Of a stretch of 64,000 nucleotides of DNA, positions 58,431 to 64,000 are shown piece after piece. The notes below the pieces were generated by a model. The model saw only the letters and a program-made list of their open reading frames with translations. It had not been told where the DNA came from and did no database searches. The number at the start of each line of letters is the position of its first letter. The first letter of the stretch is position 1. A program made the translations under genes and the position numbers. The DNA is taken from assembly GCA_039000515.1 (NCBI GenBank), contig JBCFYV010011172.1:70381941-70445940 (forward strand). The letters are read 5' to 3'. Source of the DNA: Timema cristinae (taxonomy: Eukaryota; Arthropoda; Insecta; Phasmatodea; Timematidae).

Positions 58431-59590
58431 CACGGTGTTTGATTGACAACTCTTTTATTCTTGTTTGCTTTTATATCAAACAGCACTTAAGTTTCCCACT
58501 ATCCTAAATTATACGAAGATCCCCTTAGCTAAAAAAATAAATAATAAAAAATGAATGTTTATTGAAATTACAAAGGAAAACAAATTCTATCTTAAACTTT
58601 TTTAAATCAATAGTGTGGGGGGTTTTCATTTTCATAACTAATCAATGGCGCTAACAATTATATATTTAAAAAATCTCATGCAGTATGCCATCAAAGGTGT
58701 GTGGTAAGTGTATAGTTGTAAAGTTTATAGTACGTTCCTGAGTGTATGTTGAGCATCCATTCTTTGTCTGAATGGTTAGGTAACATTAATACAATCCATC
58801 ACTATTCTTGAATTATAATTGCGCTAATAGATGGCAGTAAACTAAATGCACAACAGATGATTTTCATGTTTCAAATCTCCAACAAAGCAGAATGCACATT
58901 AATCTTTGAAGCAAAATGAACATTAATAAAAAACAATTGTTTCTTAGTTTGAGTGCCATGATAATTGGAGGATTTTTTAAAACTGTTTATTTTGTCTTGC
59001 TGGTGTTTGTCACTTAACTTGTTTCACAGTATGCAACGCTGGCTTAGCCTTCATGGCCCCTTTATCATTTCAGAGTGTCCAACCAAAATAGGTTTCAAAA
59101 TTGCATGACATATACCTGTTTACTAGTAAAAAGATTTATTTTTTTAACTGATATACTGCCAAAAACTCTCACATAGTTTCCTAATTTGTTTTTAGCCAGA
59201 ATAAGTAAAAATAGGAACAAAAATAATAATACAAAACAATAAATTTAATGATTAATAAGCCTGCCAAACCTTGTTGTGCTGTTTCAGAGCATATTGGTCC
59301 CACAGCACAATTACTCTGGAAACATAAAAATGTTTCATAGACAAAACCATTCAACTTTCTTTATTACTATAAATAGGTATGTGTAGATTTAAAAATACAA
59401 AATAAAATAAAGAATTATATAAACACATATAATTATGTTTCAAACAGGTGAGCTAGTTTTTGAGGATATTTCCATAATCCAAGAAACCACAATTCATGAC
59501 AATATACAACTTAACAAGTAAATTAAGAATTTTCAAAATTATTTTCTAAATACTAAATAAACCAATGATGATGATGAATTTACAATTATT
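58431..59590. other. Intergenic / probable 3' UTR of the zinc-finger gene
   Basis: AT-rich. Several tttatt motifs (AATAAA on the minus strand, e.g. near 59,357) could be poly(A) signals for the zinc-finger gene. Confidence 0.4.
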
Positions 59591-59625
59591 TTCAATAAGT
59601 GTGTTTAAGAACTTTGAGGAGGATC

Positions 59626-59923
59626 CTATGAGGGTGCAGGTATCCCATCAACCTGACACTTATGGCTCTCGAGTCCTGTTTCCGTTTGGAAGTTCTTGCC
59701 ACAGTCAATGCACGAGAAGAAGCGCTCTCTGAAGTGCAGTTTGCGGTGGTGGAATATGATATGAGCCGCGAAGAACACACCACAGTACTGGCATTTTTCC
59801 TTACCCTCTGTTGACTGTTCGGTCTCTGGAGAAGTTGCTGTCACAGTCACTTTTCTCTTTTTTTCCTTGCACAGAGCACAATCACAAAGAGGCGAGTGTT
59901 TGCTCATCTCATCTTCAGAGTCG
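59626..59923 (-). CDS. C2H2 zinc-finger protein, last coding exon
   Basis: The exon begins after a good acceptor (ctaatttgcag on the minus strand, first exon base 59,923) and ends at the stop at 59,626-59,628, giving about 98 codons. It reads DSEDEMSKHSPLCDCALCKE, a Ser/Thr/Glu-rich linker, then CQYCGVFFAAHIIFHHRKLH (C-x2-C...H-x3/4-H finger) and CIDCGKNFQTETGLESHKC (C-x2-C-x12-H with a final C, so C2HC-like or degenerate). An additional CxC..C cluster precedes the linker. There are no lesions, and codon composition differs from the flanking repeats. A nucleic-acid-binding host regulator is likely. Upstream exons lie beyond an intron filled with a minisatellite and a LINE. The Met at 59,907 is internal; the exon has open frame before it. 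Confidence 0.8.
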
Positions 59924-59984
59924 CTGCAAATTAGAATAAATATCAGTGGTGGATTTTTAAGCAGTCACTGTATAGTGATATAAT

Positions 59985-60465
59985 TATTAGTGGTAGTTTT
60001 CAAAGGAGCCACAAGGCAATAAGATACATTTTAGTGGTAGTTTTCAAAGGCGTCACAAGGCAATAAGATAAATATTAGTGGTAATTTTCAAAGGAGTCAC
60101 AAGGAAATAGATAAATAATGATGACAGTTTTCAAAGGAGTCACATGGAAATAGATAAATAATGATGACAGTTTTCAAAGGAGTCACATGGAAATAGATAA
60201 ATAATGATGACAGTTTTCAAAGGAGTTGCATTGCAATAGGATAAATAATAATGGCAGTTTTCAAAGGCGTCACAAGGCAATAAGATAAATATTAGTGCTA
60301 GTTTTGAAAGGAGTCACAAGACAATAAGACAAATAATAATGGCAGTTTTCAAAGGCATCACAAGTCAATAAGAAAATAATAGTGGCAGTTTTCAAAGGCT
60401 TCACAAGTCATAAGATAAATATTAGTTACAGTTTTCAAAGAAGTCACATGGGCAATAAAATACAA
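59985..60465. repeat. ~43-bp minisatellite, 11 copies (left part)
   Basis: Unit agtggcagttttcaaaggag followed by tcacaaggcaataagataaat. It lies in the intron upstream of the zinc-finger exon. The array is cut at about 60,465 by the LINE and resumes at 63,474. Confidence 0.92.
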
Positions 60466-63400
60466 TTAATACATACATACCGAATCACGCCTTTCTCTTA
60501 CGGGGTAGGAAAGAAACTGTGCCTATAGTTCAAAAAACAACTCCAGGGGGTAGGTACTTAATTAATCGTCACTAACCTTTATCCACAATTCCCTATCCTC
60601 GCATACTCCCTTTGCTTCAACAACACCCATACACAGAATCATGCATGCTCTTTTATTTTTAAACTATTAACGTTTCTCTTTTTCACACATTTGTCTACAA
60701 CATATAGCCAGGTCTTAAATGGCCTACCCCTTCCTTTTGATAAACAAACGCTACCTTCATATATTTGCTTCATCAATCGATCCACACTCAACCTCTCAAC
60801 ATGCCTAAACCAACCTAAAAAGCTTCTTTCACATTGACCCATTGGATTCAGAAACCCACGCCTCACAACCATAAAACAATGTTTGCGTTAACACACTTTT
60901 ATATATTGCCATCTTTCCCTCTTTCAATGTTAACTCATTCTTTGCACTAGTCTACATACATCCAAATACTCTCTGAGATACATTCACCCATCTGTTGATT
61001 TTCCCATCGATCCTTCCATTTTTAAAAATACATTCTGCTCAGTTAAACAAAATATAATTCATTTGTTCTAACAATTTTTCATTTATACTAATCTGACAAT
61101 CATTTCCTGATTTCTCCTATCAAAAACTATCACCTTAGTTTTGGAGAAATTTATACGAAGATCAACTCTGTCCGTCACCAAATTCAAACGATTTAATGCA
61201 TTCTGCAAGTCATTTTCATTCTCAGCGATTAATACAACATTATATGCACTAACAGCACTCTCTCAATCACACCGTCCATTTGTACACTAAAAAAATCCTT
61301 ACAAGCATCCCTCATACACTTATTCATGAATACATTAAACAACCATGTCTAACATCCTGTTCAATGTCAAACCAATTGCTAAAAGATCCATCCATGCTAA
61401 CGCATACTTTAATGCCATCATACATCACAATAACTGCATTTACTAACACTGCTTCCTCACCATACTCTCTCAGAACATTCCATAATATACTTCTACTCAT
61501 CCGATCATAAGCTTTCTTTAGATCAACCAATGCACAATACACTTTCTACCTTACTGCCATACATTTCTTAATCACTAGTTGCAATGCAAATATTACATTC
61601 ACTCTTAATGCCTTTGACTTTGTACAAAGGAACAATGACTGCATTCTTCCAGTCATTAGGAACATTCAAAATTCCATCAAGCTCATTGAATGATTCACAC
61701 AATCTGGCAGGTAGTAAAGTAGTATTGAGCCCCCAAATTTAAGCATTTCGCTTGTGATTCCATATAAACACCCTCGGCTTTGTCATTCTTTAACTCTTTC
61801 ATAGCTTTTGACACTCCAGCCTCGTTAATTATTTCACTCATCATAGCATTTTCCATATTTTCTGCTACTTTCTCTATGTTTTCGCCATCCAATTGCTCAA
61901 ATGACTTCCTCAATATCTTTCTTATACCTTTTTCATCCCAGATCATCTCACCACGCTCATTGTGAATGCCATAGGTCTTTCCTTGAACTCCTTGTTTCAT
62001 TTTCTTTACCCACTTCCAGAACAGCTTATTTCCATCAAAATCTTTCTGCATTCGTCTTCCTACTTTTAATCTCATTTGCTCTTTACTCTACTCTCTTTTG
62101 TATACGTCCCATAACTTCTTACGTTCTGTCTCACTCTTCACAGCAATTGTTCGTTTGCATGCTTCTTTCTTTTCTAACCGCTTCTTTCACCTGTTCATTC
62201 CACCATACATCTATTTTTAAGTTTCAGTTTTAGGTTTTAGTTTTGTTTCAACTCCACACACTTTTTCACACACTCAACTACAGCCTTTTATTTTTTTCCA
62301 AGTACTTTCTATATCATTAGCATTTATTTCGCATTCCATCCATGCTGTTATAAAGTTACCTTTTTGTACAGCAATTTTTCATATTGCACTCTCAAAACTT
62401 TTATCCTGCAACTTTTACAGTTTCACCCTTACTTGCTTAATACTCTTACACTTCTTCCTCACAAAATTACAACCTAATTAAACTACTAAGATGTGATCTA
62501 TTCCACATTTAGGTCCATACACAGGCCTAATATTCTTTACTAAACTTTTAAGTCCTTCATCATACACCACAAATACAATCGATCGTTCTTAAATCGGCCC
62601 TTTGCCATTTGTGAAAGTGAATAACTTTGTGCTTAAACCATGTGTTCGACACAAATAAGCCTCTTTCTAAACACACTCACTAACTCATCACCATATCTTC
62701 CAAAATTCTCTCTATGGGTATCATTCAAGACTTCAGTGAGATCATTTCAAGCTCCATTCTAACATTATTGTCTTCAGCCTTCACCAGAGCATAACAAGCA
62801 ACCGACATAATTCTACGAATGACTATTTTCATACGTACTTACGCAAGTATAGATTACACCAGCTCATGCCTTATCACAAACAGCTTAGCTGTTGGACTTA
62901 GGATTAAACCTACTCCCTGACTTCCCCTTACCCATTCATCCACACCTGATCACGGTGCTAGGCTACCATCACTAGTCATTAAAAATCGTCCCCTTTCCAC
63001 TTGGTTTTATATACACACAGAATATTAATTTTTCTTCCTAACAGTTCATTCTCTTTATCAAATACTCCTCTCACATTCCACCATTCCAATAGTCTATGTT
63101 CTCATCAGCTTGTCAACAGATGGGTCCTTCAGTTTTAACTGGCTGCCTGTCATTGGTCATCCGAAGCAAATAGTGCACAGTTTGTTTAGTAATTAGTTTA
63201 GAGTAGACCCGGCTACTAACTTTGATCGTACCTTCACCCATGAAAGTATTAACTTTTTATAGTAAGGATGCTGTACTGATCAGTGTTGGCACATTTTTAG
63301 CCAGTAAACTAAGAGTACAACCATTGCTCAGTATTACCCTGAGCACATTTGCACTGTTCCTACAAACCAGTATCCCTACTATAGAGACTGCCTTGTCAGT

Positions 63401-63470
63401 GAGTATACTGTTGCCCGTGTCACTACCACTAGGAGTTAGGCGGTGCACCAACCCACCAGGACACTACATG
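60466..63470 (-). mobile_element. RTE-like LINE, near full length, inactive
   Basis: Read on minus: an EN start near 63,090 (WNVRGV, then KENELLGRKINILCVY and TKWKG), then the pre-RT linker at 62,075-61,695 (GNKLFWKWVKKMKQ, KAMKELKNDKAEGV). RT follows at 61,542-61,324 (YCALVDLKKAYDRMSRSILW, then a VRHGCLM-type block), then the C-terminal RSFLGWFRHVERLSVDRL at 60,872-60,639. It ends in a short 3' UTR and a (gtat)n tail at 60,466-60,480. Total about 3.0 kb with one EN-RT frame, as in RTE-type elements. Many frameshifts and stops. 63,180-63,470 is probably its 5' region. Inserted inside a minisatellite. Confidence 0.8.
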
Positions 63471-63473
63471 TTA

Positions 63474-63600
63474 GTATAGGTTTTAAAGAGTCGCAAGGCA
63501 ATAAGATAAATAAATATTTGTGGCAGTTTTCAAAGAAGTCACAAGGCAGTAAGATACATATTAGTAGCAATTTTAAAAAGCGTTTCAAATCAATAAGATT
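63474..63600. repeat. ~43-bp minisatellite, right part (about 3 copies)
   Basis: agtcgcaaggcaataagata and gtggcagttttcaaagaagt continue the array at 59,985-60,465 across the LINE. Confidence 0.88.
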
Positions 63601-64000
63601 AGTTATGTGCGTGGCTCAAAAATTTAAGATAGCGATGAGGAAAATAATATCTTGATCTCATCCTGAAAGCTTAAAATGATTATTAGCAAAAAAGAAAAAA
63701 AGACAAATATCACGGAAAATCTGACAAAAGATTTTATGGGTTTAAAATGTTCCTTGGGTCAATATGAGAAACCAATCTTGTTTTCCCCCTCCCCGACCTA
63801 CGCAAAGCTTTTGGCAGTGGCATAAAAGTACAAAAAATCTATTATTTGCTAACAATACATTTATTTTTTGTTTTTTGACATAAGTGCATCAGGTATAAAT
63901 TAAGGTAAATCAAATTTCTTACAAAAAAGGCTCTTTTCATTATTTTTGTAGGACCTATATTTTTATAGTAATACCCAGGAAAAGTTGGAAAACATTTAAA
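63601..64000. other. No supported feature
   Basis: AT-rich to the window end, presumably still intron or upstream sequence of the zinc-finger gene. Confidence 0.4.

Overview
Organism. This is a eukaryotic, almost certainly animal, window. It is AT-rich, split by one 100-N assembly gap, nearly empty of intact genes, and packed with tRNA-derived SINEs, non-LTR retrotransposons and cut-and-paste DNA transposons. Spliceosomal introns (GT...AG) can be read inside several relics. An R1-clade retrotransposon joined to a scrap of 28S rRNA, MADF and Myb/SANT domains, and PIF/Harbinger, hAT and P-like elements fit an invertebrate, most plausibly an arthropod. That lineage call is an inference from element families.

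Layout. 1-5 kb: minisatellites, a foldback element and two hAT-family relics. 5.9-7.1 kb: a 54-bp degenerate array broken by the gap, then a Harbinger transposase fragment. 7.8-19.1 kb: SINEs of at least three kinds with microsatellite tails. 19,158-25,778: a complete PIF/Harbinger element with TIRs, a three-exon Myb/SANT gene (+) and a decayed transposase (-). 25.8-26.9 kb: a spacer holding a LINE 3' end and a young SINE with a 12-bp target-site duplication. 26,979-42,784: a second copy of the same Harbinger element in opposite orientation, split by a 9.3-kb P-like transposon (28,182-37,479) that has 30-bp TIRs, an 8-bp TSD and its own nested debris. 42.8-46.3 kb: more SINEs, the 5' part of a MADF-domain gene, then an R1-like retrotransposon running directly into 28S rRNA sequence. 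47.8-48.4 kb: a 23-copy 27-bp minisatellite. 48.45-50.8 kb: a long broken minus-strand coding relic that I cannot identify. 50.8-59 kb: a MITE, a LINE 3' end, a possible LTR end and little else. 59.6-63.6 kb: the last exon of a C2H2 zinc-finger gene (-). Its upstream intron carries a 43-bp minisatellite array into which a nearly full-length 3-kb RTE-like LINE inserted.

How it fits together. Only the zinc-finger exon and perhaps the MADF exons look like host coding sequence. The rest is a nested transposon record, and insertion order can be read from TSDs and from the empty site in the partner copy. One thread joins most of the SINEs: a 3' tail close to AACCCGAACGGGTAGTAAGA is shared by copies with different tRNA-like heads and occurs about 22 times on both strands. 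It also occurs alone as a 50-bp TSD-flanked insertion, which suggests it is the 3' end recognised by the mobilising reverse transcriptase.

All family calls come from reading motifs by eye. No alignment or database search was run.
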